Part shown: positions 34,373 through 41,792 of the stretch, in pieces | Position numbering within the stretch: position 1 is the stretch's first letter | Layout of the letters: every line of letters starts with the position of its first letter | NCBI GenBank assembly: GCA_945788625.1 | Contig: CALZMQ010000016.1 | Coordinates: 124,001 to 188,000 of the forward strand | Length of the DNA stretch: 64,000 nucleotides | Direction: 5' to 3' | DNA from: an uncultured Woeseiaceae bacterium | GTDB taxonomy: Bacteria > Pseudomonadota > Gammaproteobacteria > Steroidobacterales > Woeseiaceae | Notes under the pieces: model-generated | Told to the model about the DNA's origin: nothing | What the model saw: only the letters and a program-made list of their open reading frames with translations | Databases searched by the model: none | Made by a program: the position numbers and the translations under genes

Positions 34373-35431
34373 ATGAACGTCAAACCGCTATTCAAACTGA
34401 TGGTTGAGAAAAAGGCGTCCGACCTTTTCTTCGCGCCATTCACGCCGGCCAAGATCAAGATCGAAGGCAAGATCATGCCGGTCAACAAGCTCGAGATGAC
34501 ACCGAAAATGGTGAAGCAGGCTGCGCTCGAACTGATGACCGAAGATCAGATGGAACAGTTCAACAAGGACCTCGAGATCGACTTCGCGTTGTCGGAGCAG
34601 GGGCTGGGACGTTTTCGCGTCAACGTTTTCCACCAGCGCGGCAGTGTCGCGATGGTATTGCGTTACATCACGTCCGAGCTGCCGTCGCTCGACGAGCTCG
34701 GCATGCCCGAGCAGCTCAAGGAACTGGTCATGCTGCGTCGCGGCCTGATACTCATGGTGGGCGCAACCGGCGCCGGTAAATCGACGACACTTGCCGCGAT
34801 GGTTAATCATCGCAATGAAAAGACGTCGTCGCACATTATCACGATCGAGGACCCGATCGAGTTCCTGCATCCCAACAAGCAGTCCATCGTAAATCAACGC
34901 GAAGTCGGCCTGGACACCAAGTCCTACGCACGCGCGCTCAAGAGTGCGGTGCGAGCCGCACCGGACGTCATCCAGATCGGCGAGATTCGCGATCTCGAAT
35001 CGATGCGCGCCGCACTGGATATGGCCGGTACGGGCCACCTGGTGCTTGCCACCGTGCATTCGAACAACTCCGCGGAGACGCTGGACAGGATCATCAACCT
35101 GTTTCCGCAGGAACAGCATTCGCAGGTGTTCATGGATCTCGCCCACTACCTGCGCGCCATACTGTCGCAACGACTCGTTCGCGCGCGCAACGGCAAACGC
35201 GTTGCCGCCGTCGAATTACTGCTCAATACGCCGCACATCAAAGACCTGATTCTGAAGGGCGATATTTCGGCCGTGAAAGAGGCTCATAAGGACAGCGGCG
35301 AAGCCGGCATGCAGAACTTCGATGACGCGTTGCTCGATCTTTACAAGAACGGCACGATCACGATGGAAGAGGCCATGTCACACGCCGATTCGCGCGCGAA
35401 CCTCGAAGCCAAGGTCAACTTCGGCGGCTGA
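34373..35431 (+). CDS. Third PilT/PilU-type ATPase in tandem
   Basis: A 352-aa retraction-type ATPase with all catalytic motifs: VEKKASDLFFAPFTPAKIKI, Walker A GATGAGKSTT, the Asp box TIEDPIEFLHPNKQ, Walker B APDVIQIGEIRDLES and the His box GTGHLVLATVHSNNSAETLD. It is closer to PilU than to PilT in the region around HPNKQSIVNQREVGLDT, but lacks the long PilU tail. ATG 34373 is preferred; the longer frame overlaps pilU. Its TGA stop lies inside the inverted-repeat element that follows. Which pilus machine it serves is unknown; a distinct adaptation or a secondary motor is possible. Confidence 0.9.
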   Translation: MNVKPLFKLMVEKKASDLFFAPFTPAKIKIEGKIMPVNKLEMTPKMVKQAALELMTEDQMEQFNKDLEIDFALSEQGLGRFRVNVFHQRGSVAMVLRYITSELPSLDELGMPEQLKELVMLRRGLILMVGATGAGKSTTLAAMVNHRNEKTSSHIITIEDPIEFLHPNKQSIVNQREVGLDTKSYARALKSAVRAAPDVIQIGEIRDLESMRAALDMAGTGHLVLATVHSNNSAETLDRIINLFPQEQHSQVFMDLAHYLRAILSQRLVRARNGKRVAAVELLLNTPHIKDLILKGDISAVKEAHKDSGEAGMQNFDDALLDLYKNGTITMEEAMSHADSRANLEAKVNFGG

Positions 35432-35484
35432 ACCCCACTCCAACTTACCCCACCAACGATCATGGCGTGGCATTTGGCCCGCGC

Positions 35485-35562
35485 CGGCGATCACGGGGCA
35501 TGTCCCAGTCGCTCGGACAATCTGCGATAACTCGCTTTGTGTGACACACCCCGCACTCGCCG
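35485..35562 (+). repeat. Repeat core, copy A
   Basis: This 78-base stretch, containing CTGCGATAACTCGCTTTGTG and GTGTGACACACC, reappears in reverse orientation at 37731-37808 with two substitutions by eye. The near identity contrasts with its non-coding position and indicates a dispersed, fairly recent or conserved repeat. Confidence 0.88.
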
Positions 35563-35586
35563 GCGCTGTTCGCGCCATGCGCTGCA

Positions 35587-35691
35587 GGCAAGGGGACGAG
35601 ATGTTTGTTGGCAGGACATAAAGCGAGCGCACGTCGGTCCCATCCGACGGACGCGAGACAGTCCGCCAACAAAGCATGTCGTCCCCTTGCC
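35587..35691. repeat. Long imperfect hairpin inside element A
   Basis: GGCAAGGGGACGA (35587-35599) with the following 13 bases pairs with the 27 bases at 35665-35691 (ending TCGTCCCCTTGCC); the apex is GTCGG/CCGAC at 35633-35637 and 35644-35648. In RNA this would fold into a hairpin of about 105 bases. It is absent from element B. Confidence 0.7.
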
Positions 35692-35778
35692 ACAATCGCT
35701 GCTGCCGCTCTTGGAAAGATCGTTGGTGGGGGAACTGGGGTGGTGGGGGTTCGCCAATACCCGTAGAATTGCCCCGCC

Positions 35779-36777
35779 ATGATCGCCAGCACCGAATCGA
35801 TGCCCCTTCGGCCCGAGGCCGAAGTGCAGCTAGACGCCAACGGAAACCTGCGTCACCTGTTGACTCTCAAGGGTCTCGACAAGGCGCTTTTGACTGAAAT
35901 CCTGGACGATTCCGAGCAATACCTGACGGCCCCGGGCAGCCTGCCGGCACGCAGCCAGTCACTGGCCGGACGGACTGTGGGCAACCTCTTTTTCGAGCCC
36001 AGCACCCGCACCAGGGCCTCTTTCGACCTCGCCGGAAAACGCCTCGGCGCCGACGTGCTCAACCTCGACGTGAACACATCTTCTCGCAAGAAAGGCGAGA
36101 GCATCCTTGACACCATCTACACGCTCGAAGCCATGCAGGTAGACGTCATGGTCGTACGCGATGCGAGTGCCGGCGTTCCGGCCTATATCGCGCGCAATGT
36201 GGACGACCATGTGAGTATTCTGAACGCCGGCGAAGCCGACGTCTCGCATCCGACCCAGGGCTTGCTGGACCTGCTGACCATCCGCCAGCACAAAGGCGCT
36301 TTCGACGAGCTGACGGTCGCGATCGTGGGTGACATACGCCACTCGCGTGTCGCCATGTCGGCATCGCAGGGTCTTGCGACTCTCGGGGTCGGTGAATTGC
36401 GCCTGATATCGCCGCCGGCACTGGCTCCGGACCCCGAAGCCGTACCAGAAGCGCGTATCGTCGATAATCTTCGCGACGGTCTGGACGGCGCCGACGTCGT
36501 CATGGCCCTGCGTATCCAGCGAGAGCGCATCGGGAATCTCGATGGCATTCCGGGCATCGACGAGTACTTCGCCAATTACGGCGTCAGCAATGAGCGCCTC
36601 GAATTAGCGAAGCCGGATGCCATCGTGATGCATCCTGGCCCGATGAATCGCGGCATCGAAATCGAAAGCGCGGTCGCGGACGGGCCAAGATCGGTAATAA
36701 CGCAACAGGTGACCAACGGTGTGGCCGTGCGCATGGCCGTACTCGAACGCGTCGGCAGGACGATGTCGGCAAAGTGA
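35779..36777 (+). CDS. pyrB: Aspartate carbamoyltransferase catalytic subunit
   Basis: Committed step of pyrimidine synthesis, joining carbamoyl phosphate and aspartate. The 332-aa protein has the carbamoyl phosphate motif FFEPSTRTRASFDLAGKRLG, HPTQGLLDLLTI and the C-terminal HPGPMNRGIEI. Length is of the PyrB class seen in Pseudomonas, where the holoenzyme includes an inactive PyrC-like partner; none is in this window. GTGA at 36774-36777 overlaps pyrK, so the two are coupled. Upstream lies the palindromic element A, which must contain or lie next to the promoter. Confidence 0.95.
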   Translation: MIASTESMPLRPEAEVQLDANGNLRHLLTLKGLDKALLTEILDDSEQYLTAPGSLPARSQSLAGRTVGNLFFEPSTRTRASFDLAGKRLGADVLNLDVNTSSRKKGESILDTIYTLEAMQVDVMVVRDASAGVPAYIARNVDDHVSILNAGEADVSHPTQGLLDLLTIRQHKGAFDELTVAIVGDIRHSRVAMSASQGLATLGVGELRLISPPALAPDPEAVPEARIVDNLRDGLDGADVVMALRIQRERIGNLDGIPGIDEYFANYGVSNERLELAKPDAIVMHPGPMNRGIEIESAVADGPRSVITQQVTNGVAVRMAVLERVGRTMSAK

Positions 36778-37670
36778 CGACCGCAGCGCAGAAAAAGGCC
36801 CAGCAGAATCGCGATACGATCTTTGTTGAAGATGGCGAGGTAATCTCGATCGAGTCGTTTCCAGGCGAGCAGTTCATCATGAGGATCCGCGCGCCACTAT
36901 GCGCTGCGGCTGCCGGCCCCGGCAGTTTCGTACATGTCCGATGCGATGAGACACGGCCAATGCGGCGTCCGCTGTCGATAATGCGGGTCGACGATGACTG
37001 GATCGAGGTGCTCTACAAAATTGTGGGCGACGGTTTACGTCTCCTGTCTCACAAGGCGCCCGGCGACCTGGTCAGCGTTCTCGGCCCGATTGGCGAGCCG
37101 TTCAAGCCGTCCGCGGATCGACCGAACGCGCTGTTGATCGGCGGCGGTGTTGGCATTCCGCCCATGGTCTTCGTCGCCGACTACCTGCGGCGGCAGGGCG
37201 GTAACTGGAAGCCGATTGCCATACTGGGCTCCGAATTGCCGTTTCCCTTCGATGAAGCGACCTCTGGTCTCGAGACTCCATGGCTCGATGACGAAATTAA
37301 CCGTTCGATGCCCCTGCTCGAAAGTTGGGGCATACCGAGCCGGCTGGCGACATTGGCGGGATTCGAGGGCTGCTTCGATGGCTACGTTACTGACCTGGCA
37401 GACCGATTATTGTCGACCCTCGAAGAAGGGCAGCTGGCGGATACGGAGATCTTCGCGTGCGGGCCGACGCCGATGCTCAAGGCAGTTGCGGCGCTTGCCG
37501 AACGTCACGGGGTGCCCTGCCAGGTGTCTCTGGAGGAGTTCATGGCTTGCGCGGTCGGTGGTTGCGCCGGATGCGCCGTGAAAATCGAGACGCCGGACGG
37601 ACCGGCGATGAAACGGGTGTGTGTCGACGGTCCCGTCTTCGACGCCAGCACCGTCGTCTGGGAATCCTGA
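36774..37670 (+). CDS. pyrK: Dihydroorotate dehydrogenase electron-transfer subunit (PyrK-like)
   Basis: Flavin- and iron-sulfur-containing protein (298 aa) of the ferredoxin reductase fold. It has an FAD segment RRPLSIMRV, the NAD-binding GGGVGIPPMVFVADYL, EIFACGPTPMLKA, and a 2Fe-2S motif MACAVGGCAGCAVKI plus a later cysteine in KRVCVDGPVFD, as in PyrK of Lactococcus. PyrK normally feeds electrons from NADH to a type 1B PyrD, which is not in this window. In Pseudomonas pyrB is followed by pyrR instead. GTG 36774 overlaps the pyrB stop. Its TGA stop is embedded in the left terminal repeat of element B. Confidence 0.86.
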   Translation: MTTAAQKKAQQNRDTIFVEDGEVISIESFPGEQFIMRIRAPLCAAAAGPGSFVHVRCDETRPMRRPLSIMRVDDDWIEVLYKIVGDGLRLLSHKAPGDLVSVLGPIGEPFKPSADRPNALLIGGGVGIPPMVFVADYLRRQGGNWKPIAILGSELPFPFDEATSGLETPWLDDEINRSMPLLESWGIPSRLATLAGFEGCFDGYVTDLADRLLSTLEEGQLADTEIFACGPTPMLKAVAALAERHGVPCQVSLEEFMACAVGGCAGCAVKIETPDGPAMKRVCVDGPVFDASTVVWES

Positions 37671-37847
37671 CCCCCCACCACCCACCATTCGGTGCCGGCA
37701 ATCGTCCGACATGCATGGCGTGGAAGGCGGCGGCGAGTGTGGGGTGTGTCACACAAAGCGAGTTATCGCAGATTGTCCGAGCGACTGGGACATGCCCCGC
37801 GATCGCCGCCGCCATCTCCAGGGAGAGGTGGGGGGTGGGGGGTCAGG
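37666..37847. repeat. Palindromic element B with 21-base terminal inverted repeats
   Basis: The gap between convergent pyrK and ruvX is a 182-base unit. The left end (37666-37686, starting CCTGACCCCCCACC) is the reverse complement of the right end (37827-37847, ending GGTGGGGGGTCAGG) with one mismatch over 21 bases. The TGA inside each end is the stop codon of pyrK on the plus strand and of ruvX on the minus strand. Between them is the 78-base core shared with element A. I infer a small mobile or domesticated repeat, possibly acting as bidirectional terminator. Confidence 0.8.
37731..37808 (-). repeat. Repeat core, copy B
   Basis: Reverse-complement copy of 35485-35562 with two differences in 78 positions (counted by eye). 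It includes GGTGTGTCACAC and CACAAAGCGAGTTATCGCAG. Together the two copies flank pyrB-pyrK as an inverted pair 2.2 kb apart. Confidence 0.88.
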
Positions 37848-38286
37848 CCCCTCCGAGGTATCGTTCGGCGATGAATACCGCCGCGGCGGCATCGATCATG
37901 TCCTTCGAGATACGCCCGCGCGTTCCCGCAGCCCGCGCCTCCTTCAATACGCGCTCGGCTTCCACTGACGTATATCGTTCATCCACAGTCTCGATCGGCA
38001 ACTCGTAGCGCCGCAATTCCTCGATGAACGCGCTGACCGGGGCTTGCATATCACTTGCCGAGCCATCGGCGTGAGCAGGCATTCCGACGACCAGGCCCGT
38101 CGGCCGCCACTCCTCGATCAGCGCAGCGATGCTCACATGGTCCACGCCATCGGCCCGGTTCGCTATGACACCGAGCGGGCTCGCCGAACCGGTGACGTCC
38201 TGACCGACTGCGACGCCGATGCGACGCAACCCGAAGTCGAAGGAAAGGATGGTCCTGGGATGCGACAAATCAGGCGTGGCCCGCAT
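37843..38286 (-). CDS. ruvX: RuvX/YqgF family Holliday junction resolvase-like nuclease
   Basis: RNase H-fold nuclease (147 aa), essential in many bacteria and implicated in rRNA 5' end processing and recombination. It shows LSFDFGLRRIGVAVGQ (first catalytic Asp), VVGMPAHADG, and ETVDERYTSVEAERVL, and a final Asp in KDMIDAAAAVFIAERYL. ATG 38286 overlaps the yqgE end by 17 bases; longer readings cross yqgE and are discarded. The stop codon lies inside the right repeat of element B. Confidence 0.88.
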   Translation of the reverse strand: MRATPDLSHPRTILSFDFGLRRIGVAVGQDVTGSASPLGVIANRADGVDHVSIAALIEEWRPTGLVVGMPAHADGSASDMQAPVSAFIEELRRYELPIETVDERYTSVEAERVLKEARAAGTRGRISKDMIDAAAAVFIAERYLGGA

Positions 38287-38833
38287 CCGGGGAAAGCCGC
38301 GCGATGTCGACGCCGAGCGTGCGCGCCGCCGAGTCCCAGCGATCGGCAAACGGCGTGTCGAACACGAGCTCCGGAGTGGCGGGGACACATAGCCAGGAAT
38401 TGGCGAGCATTTCGACTTCGAGCTGGCCTGCCTCCCAGCCCGCGTAGCCGAGCGCGACCAGCGACTTGTCCGGTCCCTCACCGATTGCCATCGCGTCGAT
38501 AACGTCACGCGAGAGGGTCAACTGGATGTCGTCGGATACCGGCAGCGTATTTTCGTAGCTGTGGTCCGGGTCGTGCAGGACGAAGCCGCGTTCGGTGCCG
38601 ACAGGGCCGCCGGACAACACCGGATCGGATGCGGCGACCGGATCCGGGTCGTCAACAGAGAGTTGCTCGAACAGGCCGGAGAGGCGCAGCGTCAGGGGTC
38701 GGTTGATAATGATGCCGAGGGCGCCATCGTCGTTATGTTCACAGATCAGGGTGACTGTGGTGCTGAAATTGGGGTCAACCATGCCAGGCATGGCGATAAG
38801 TAGTTGATTTGTTAATGAACTGTCAGGTTCCAT
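38270..38833 (-). CDS. yqgE: YqgE/AlgH family protein
   Basis: UPF0301/AlgH protein of 187 aa, function not settled. It has LLIAMPGMVDPNFSTTVTLI, GALGIIINRPL, VLSGGPVGTERGFVLH and ALGYAGWEAGQLEVEML, all family signatures. ATG 38833 matches the family start. It partners ruvX across proteobacteria, and the pair lies after the tonB-like gene and gshB, the same block seen in Pseudomonas near the pil-chp cluster. Confidence 0.9.
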   Translation of the reverse strand: MEPDSSLTNQLLIAMPGMVDPNFSTTVTLICEHNDDGALGIIINRPLTLRLSGLFEQLSVDDPDPVAASDPVLSGGPVGTERGFVLHDPDHSYENTLPVSDDIQLTLSRDVIDAMAIGEGPDKSLVALGYAGWEAGQLEVEMLANSWLCVPATPELVFDTPFADRWDSAARTLGVDIARLSPDAGHA

Positions 38834-38896
38834 AGTCACAGTATCGGCGCAAGCGGCGCCCGGTACAAGACCGGGAAGTCGCAAGCCGAAACAGTG

Positions 38897-39814
38897 CTAG
38901 TCGTTGGCCGATGCCGTGGATATGAGCTGCTCGGCGAACAGCCACTTGTACTCGAAGCGAACGGTGTCGTATTCCGCCGCGATTTCGGGCGGAAACGCAT
39001 TGAACGGAGACGATCGCTGCAGGATATCCAGAGCCGCCAGGTCGAGAACGGTCGAGCCGCTGCTCTTGCGGATTACCGCTTCGTCGAGATCGCCCGATGC
39101 ATTGATGCTCACCATCAGCGTCGGGCTGCCCGAGATACCGCCGAAGTCGCCGAGTTCAGGCAGGTACGATGCACCGACGGCTTCGACGCGGCGCTTCCAG
39201 CTGTCGAGGTACGCGGCGACCACGGACTCGCGGGTGTCGGCGCTAACGATGAGTTGCCGCGGTTCGTCGTCGTGTATCAGCATCGTCGCGCGCTCTTCCT
39301 GGGGCAACGGCAAGGTCACCTCGCTGCCTGCCTCCATGGCGATCGCCATGCTGTTCGCGGGCTGCGGTTCTGAGCGCGGGTCAATCGTCACCTGCCGGTT
39401 GCTATCGTCCGCCGATGCCAGGATCTCGTCGGCCGAGCGTTCATGGGCGGTGGCGTCGACCAGCCCGGTGCCATCCTCGTGGCCCGGGTTGTCCACCGGC
39501 ATGGCACTCTGCAGAGGAGCGGCCGGGCGTACCTGCTCGGTCGTGTTGCCGCCGCCTTTCTGGCTTGCCTGTGCGAGGTAGGCCGCGTCGTCGGGAGCGT
39601 CGATCTGCTGATCAGGATCGGCGACGATAGTGACGTCCAGCGAAATCGCGTCGGCAAACTGGCCCGGAAGGTCAGAATTGAAGGTAACGCCAATAATCAG
39701 GATGCCGTGGAACAGGGCCGCGAGAAACAACATGGCCGGGAGCCGGTCGGGTACGGCCGGAGCGACGAGACGCAGCTCGTCGAGAGGATCGGTCTTGAGG
39801 GCCAGAGTTGCCAT
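38897..39814 (-). CDS. TonB-like energy transducer (TonB3 type)
   Basis: A 305-aa protein with one N-terminal membrane segment (about residues 25-45, LPAMLFLAALFHGILIIGVT), a long variable periplasmic linker, and a TonB C-terminal domain (YLDSWKRRVEAVGASYLP, then GDLDEAVIRKSSGSTVLDLAA). The domain order and the position between yqgE and gshB match tonB3 of P. aeruginosa, which is needed for twitching motility there. A Pro-rich linker typical of TonB is lacking; the linker is instead Asp/Ala/Gln-rich. Confidence 0.78.
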   Translation of the reverse strand: MATLALKTDPLDELRLVAPAVPDRLPAMLFLAALFHGILIIGVTFNSDLPGQFADAISLDVTIVADPDQQIDAPDDAAYLAQASQKGGGNTTEQVRPAAPLQSAMPVDNPGHEDGTGLVDATAHERSADEILASADDSNRQVTIDPRSEPQPANSMAIAMEAGSEVTLPLPQEERATMLIHDDEPRQLIVSADTRESVVAAYLDSWKRRVEAVGASYLPELGDFGGISGSPTLMVSINASGDLDEAVIRKSSGSTVLDLAALDILQRSSPFNAFPPEIAAEYDTVRFEYKWLFAEQLISTASAND

Positions 39815-39911
39815 ATTCGCGCGAATGTTCCGCCATTTAGTTTACATAAACAAGCGATTGGACGCTCACGGCCAGTGTATCGGGTTGCCTGGTGGCGGAT
39901 TGAGAACTGCG

Positions 39912-40862
39912 TCACCGCTTCTCGATGGCGTCGAACAGGATGCCGGCAATATTGATATCGAATTGCCGGTCGAGTTCCCGGATGCCGGTGGGGCTGGTGA
40001 CGTTGACCTCGGTGAGGTAATCGCCAATGACGTCGATACCCGCAAAAAGCACGCCCGAGTCCCGCAGCACGGGCCCGACCTGCTCGCAAATCCAGCGGTC
40101 GCGGTCCGACAGGTCCTGCCCCGTGGCCACGGCGCCCGCGACGATGTTGCCGCGATAGTCATCGCCGGAGGGAACGCGGGCCAGCGCATGCGGCACGGGC
40201 TCGCCGTCGATCAGCAGAATGCGTTTGTCGCCGAGGCTGATCTCGTCGATGAAGACCTGGGCCATCGCGAAACGGCGGCCGTAGCCGGTGAGGGTCTCGA
40301 AAATGACGTTGGCGTTGTTATCACCCTGCCGCACCACGAATATGGAGCGTCCGCCCATGCCGTCGAGTGGCTTTACGACGATCTGCCCGTGTTGGCGCAG
40401 AAAATCTTTCATCTCGCTCATCGAGCGGGTGATCAGCGTCTCCGGGGTGCACTCCGGAAACCACGCGGTATAGGCCTTCTCGTTCATGTCCCTGAGTGCC
40501 TGCGGGTCGTTGACGATCAGCGCGCCGGCCTGTTGCGCGCGATCCAGTATGTACGTCGTATAAACGTACTCCATGTCGAAGGGCGGGTCTTTGCGCATGA
40601 GCACGGCGTCGAGCTCCCCCAGCTCGATTTCCTGCTGTTCGCCGAATTGGTACCAGTCGTCATAGTCGTCCCGGACGCTGAGACGCGTCGAGTGGCCGAT
40701 GGCTGTGCCCGACAACAGGCGCAGGTCCGCCTGTTCGAAATAGTGAATGTCGGCGCCGCGGCGCTCGGCTTCGAGCAACATCGCGAAGGAACTGTCTTTC
40801 TTCGGCACAATGGACCCAATGGGGTCCATCACGATACCGATCTTGAGTGGGTTGGCTGCCAT
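39912..40862 (-). CDS. gshB: Glutathione synthetase
   Basis: ATP-grasp ligase joining gamma-glutamylcysteine to glycine. The 316-aa protein has IGIVMDPIGSIVPKKDSSFA at the start, VLMRKDPPFDMEYVYTTYIL, NEKAYTAWFPECTPETLITR, KPLDGMGGRSIFVV and the C-terminal EVNVTSPTGIRELD. ATG 40862 gives the same length as E. coli GshB; GTG 40892 would add ten residues. It is divergent from pilG, with about 160 bases between starts; this gap contains the likely pilG promoter. Confidence 0.95.
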   Translation of the reverse strand: MAANPLKIGIVMDPIGSIVPKKDSSFAMLLEAERRGADIHYFEQADLRLLSGTAIGHSTRLSVRDDYDDWYQFGEQQEIELGELDAVLMRKDPPFDMEYVYTTYILDRAQQAGALIVNDPQALRDMNEKAYTAWFPECTPETLITRSMSEMKDFLRQHGQIVVKPLDGMGGRSIFVVRQGDNNANVIFETLTGYGRRFAMAQVFIDEISLGDKRILLIDGEPVPHALARVPSGDDYRGNIVAGAVATGQDLSDRDRWICEQVGPVLRDSGVLFAGIDVIGDYLTEVNVTSPTGIRELDRQFDINIAGILFDAIEKR

Positions 40863-41022
40863 CTCTACCTGTTCTTCCGGAGTGTTGGGCACGACGCGGC
40901 CAACTATACAACCAAATCCCGCGTAAGCGCCGGATTTCCGGCGATTTTGAGGATCGTGGCGAGCGTCGTAGCGGGACTTATGTCAATATGGTAAAAGTCG
41001 CTTTTCAACGTGGGGAAATTCG

Positions 41023-41415
41023 GTGTCAAGTAACCCATCAAGAAGCCTCAACGGGCTCAAGATCCTTGTCGTGGACGATAGCAAGACAATCCGGCGAACG
41101 GCCGAGACCTTGTTGTCCAAGGAAGGTTGCCAGGTGTTCACGGCAATCGACGGCTTCGATGCGTTATCAAAAATTGCCGATCACCAGCCAGACCTGATTT
41201 TCGTGGACATCATGATGCCGCGACTCGACGGCTATGAAACCTGCTCGTTGATCAAGCACAACAAGATCTACAAGGAAACGCCAGTCATTATGTTGTCCAG
41301 CAAGGACGGGCTGTTCGATCGTGCTCGCGGCCGCATCGTCGGCTCGGAACAGTACCTGACCAAGCCGTTCACCAAGGATGAACTACTCGGCGCCATATCA
41401 AACCAGATCAACTAA
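41023..41415 (+). CDS. pilG: Pil-Chp response regulator PilG
   Basis: CheY-like single-domain regulator (130 aa) that promotes pilus extension when phosphorylated in P. aeruginosa. The receiver domain has LKILVVDDSKTIRRTAETLL, the phosphoacceptor Asp in LIFVDIMMPRLDGYE and lysine in YLTKPFTKDELL. The start is GTG 41023 with GGGGAAA upstream. First gene of the operon pilG-pilH-pilI-pilJ-chpA-chpC. Confidence 0.92.
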   Translation: MSSNPSRSLNGLKILVVDDSKTIRRTAETLLSKEGCQVFTAIDGFDALSKIADHQPDLIFVDIMMPRLDGYETCSLIKHNKIYKETPVIMLSSKDGLFDRARGRIVGSEQYLTKPFTKDELLGAISNQIN

Positions 41416-41426
41416 GGAAGGATAGG

Positions 41427-41792
41427 ATGGCAGTTGTTCTTATCATTGATGATTCGCCAACTGAGCTGCATTTGTTTCAGAATATGCTCGAGAAAGCGGG
41501 CTTCGACACGCTCGTCGCGGACAGCGGCGAGGAAGGCCTGAAGGTCGCCACGACGGCGCGGCCGGATTGTATTCTCATGGACGTCGTCATGCCCGGCATG
41601 AATGGATTCCAGGCGACCCGGAGATTGACCAAGGACCCGGCCACCGCCGGCATCCCGGTCATCATAATCACGACCAAGGACCAGGAGACCGACAAGATCT
41701 GGGGTATGCGCCAGGGCGCCGTCGAATACATGGTCAAACCGATTGTCGACAAGGAGCTTGTCGCAATGATCAATTCGGTGATGGCAGCCTGA
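41427..41792 (+). CDS. pilH: Pil-Chp response regulator PilH
   Basis: Second CheY-like regulator (121 aa), opposing or tuning PilG and linked to retraction in Pseudomonas. AVVLIIDDSPTELHLFQNML, the phosphoacceptor in CILMDVVMPGMNGFQATR and lysine in EYMVKPIVDKELV are intact. It starts 11 bases after pilG with AAGGAAGGA upstream, and abuts pilI directly at 41792/41793. Confidence 0.92.
   Translation: MAVVLIIDDSPTELHLFQNMLEKAGFDTLVADSGEEGLKVATTARPDCILMDVVMPGMNGFQATRRLTKDPATAGIPVIIITTKDQETDKIWGMRQGAVEYMVKPIVDKELVAMINSVMAA

Larger units (their letters stand above)
35448..35731. repeat. Intergenic palindromic element A between the third pilT-like gene and pyrB
   Basis: The whole 347-base gap is structured. 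CCCCACCAACGATC at 35448-35461 is repeated as its perfect reverse complement at 35718-35731; weaker pairing (GAACCCC against GGGGTTC) extends outward to about 35427 and 35755, taking in the stop codon of the ATPase gene. Inside are a 78-base core shared with element B and a long separate hairpin. No open frame here is protein-like. The layout resembles a small non-autonomous mobile element or a composite REP/ERIC-like repeat. Confidence 0.75.

Noticed and set aside
35378..35840. Several overlapping short frames across the gap before pyrB (also 37505-38008), some sharing peptide words such as CDNSLCVTH
   Set aside because: The shared peptide words arise from the repeated DNA core read in several frames; the conservation is at DNA level, not in one frame, so I treat it as repeat, not gene.
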